DNA from: Candidatus Acidiferrales bacterium
GTDB lineage: Bacteria; Acidobacteriota; Terriglobia; Acidiferrales; UBA7541
Assembly (NCBI GenBank): GCA_955651735.1
Contig: CATPAM010000228.1
Span: forward strand, 1-5,388
Length of the DNA stretch: 5,388 nucleotides
Reading direction: 5' to 3'
This document shows positions 4,790 through 5,388 of the stretch, one piece after another. The position numbers were made by a program, and so were the translations under genes. Position 1 is the first letter of the stretch. Every line of letters starts with the position of its first letter. The notes under the pieces were generated by a model. The model had not been told where the DNA came from, searched no databases, and was given only the letters and a program-made list of their open reading frames with translations.

Positions 4790-5388
4790 ATGAGTTTTCA
4801 GACGAGGTTGGCGACGCTGGCGTTGTGTGCATCGGCAGTGGCTGGATGCGGGGCGAAGGCTGACGGCGATGGCGCTGCGCCGGTGAGCACGGCGCCCGCG
4901 GCGGCTTCGTCTCCGCAAACTGGGGCGCTGCGAGCTGGAGATGAGGCTCTTCCCGCGGAGCAGACTGGCGGGTTTGACGGCAAGCGGGCGTTTGCGCACG
5001 CTGCGAGGCAGGTGGGATTTGGGCCGCGGCCTTCGGGTTCGGCGGCGATTGTTCAACTGCAGGAGTACATCCAGTCGGAGTTGACGGGCTACGGCTGCAA
5101 GGTGGAGACGGACTCGTTTTCAGCGGATACGCCCGTGGGGCGGCTGCCGATGAAAAATATTGTGGCCAAGATTCCTGGCGACCAGCCGGGGATCATTATG
5201 CTGGCCACGCATTATGATACGAAGCTGTTGCCGAATTTTGTCGGGGCGGATGATGGCGGATCGTCCACCGGAGTCATGCTCGAGCTTGCGCGGCTGCTTT
5301 GCGCTAAGCGTGGCGCTTACCAGGTGTGGATCACATTTTTTGACGGCGAAGAAGCCATGAAGGAGTGGAGTGACACGGATAGCCGTTA
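4790..5388 (+). CDS. M28 family peptidase / glutaminyl-peptide cyclotransferase-like lipoprotein (3' end outside window)
   Basis: The ATG at 4790 follows the tatC TGA with no gap, implying translational coupling; the frame stays open to the window end (199 codons). Residues 1-20 are a lipoprotein signal with lipobox VAGC, so Cys20 is the predicted lipidated residue and the enzyme would sit on the outer face of an envelope membrane. A Pro/Ala-rich linker runs to about residue 60. The catalytic domain starts near 62 (FDGKRAFAHAARQVGFGPRPSGS) and shows THYDTK (140-145), VGADDGGSSTGVMLELARLL (151-170) and FFDGEEAMKEWSDTDS (183-198). These match the M28 zinc-binding pattern and closely resemble glutaminyl cyclases (human QC: HYDSK, FVGATDS, FFDGEEAF), where the Asp of the second motif and a Glu of DGEEA bind zinc; here Asp155 and Glu187/188. 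Glutaminyl cyclisation or aminopeptidase activity cannot be separated without the C-terminus. The expected third ligand, a His, lies beyond the window. Confidence 0.88.
   Translation, partial: MSFQTRLATLALCASAVAGCGAKADGDGAAPVSTAPAAASSPQTGALRAGDEALPAEQTGGFDGKRAFAHAARQVGFGPRPSGSAAIVQLQEYIQSELTGYGCKVETDSFSADTPVGRLPMKNIVAKIPGDQPGIIMLATHYDTKLLPNFVGADDGGSSTGVMLELARLLCAKRGAYQVWITFFDGEEAMKEWSDTDSR

Noticed and set aside
4556..5056. 166-codon Arg-rich minus-strand frame
   Set aside because: Composition is typical of a shadow frame opposite tatC and the M28 gene, with no domain or start signal.

Overview
The window looks like chromosomal DNA from a GC-rich, Gram-negative-type bacterium, most likely an acidobacterium (Acidobacteriota, Terriglobia-like). 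This rests on family resemblance from memory: the integrase has the 'EIDKHISPDF ... YLKTKAGEREVDL' style I associate with acidobacterial tyrosine recombinases, and a carboxyl-terminal protease sits back to back with a tatA/B-tatC pair followed by an M28 (glutaminyl-cyclase-like) lipoprotein. No search could be run, so the taxonomy is inference.

Layout. (1) 1-162: the C-terminal 53 codons of an unrecognised protein. (2) 163-429: no gene; it holds a 13-bp inverted repeat with 51-nt spacing and a perfect TATAAT box. (3) 430-1362: a tyrosine recombinase/integrase with a non-ATG start, a short N-terminus and Asn in place of the HxxR histidine. (4) 1376-1451, minus strand: an intact tRNA-Ala(CGC) with encoded CCA and the G3:U70 pair; its 3' end lies 13 nt from the integrase stop codon, the classic arrangement of a tRNA-targeting integrative element whose body lies to the left. 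(5) 1452-1751: tRNA promoter, palindromic intergenic sequence and a hairpin terminator for the next gene. (6) 1752-3365, minus strand: a membrane-anchored or secreted S41 C-terminal processing protease with PDZ domain and Ser299/Lys324 dyad. (7) 3366-3482: compact divergent promoter region. (8) 3483-5388, plus strand: apparent operon of a TatA/TatB-family subunit, tatC, and a 3'-truncated M28 lipoprotein whose ATG immediately follows the tatC stop.

The most striking observation is in tatC. Reading frame and overall length (264 codons) fit a normal TatC, and sequence on both sides is pristine, but an AT-rich patch of about 50 bp in the fourth membrane helix carries two in-frame stops (TAG at 4526, TAA at 4532) plus missense changes at conserved positions, next to a perfect 18-bp palindrome. 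It looks like a local sequence replacement (template-switch mutation, or an assembly/consensus error) rather than gradual decay or a frameshift.

Functionally the right half is an envelope module: Tat export of folded proteins, a periplasmic/envelope processing protease, and a lipoprotein peptidase or cyclotransferase. The left half is the integrase end of a mobile element or its remnant. I see no CRISPR array, insertion sequence, or obviously new multi-gene system.
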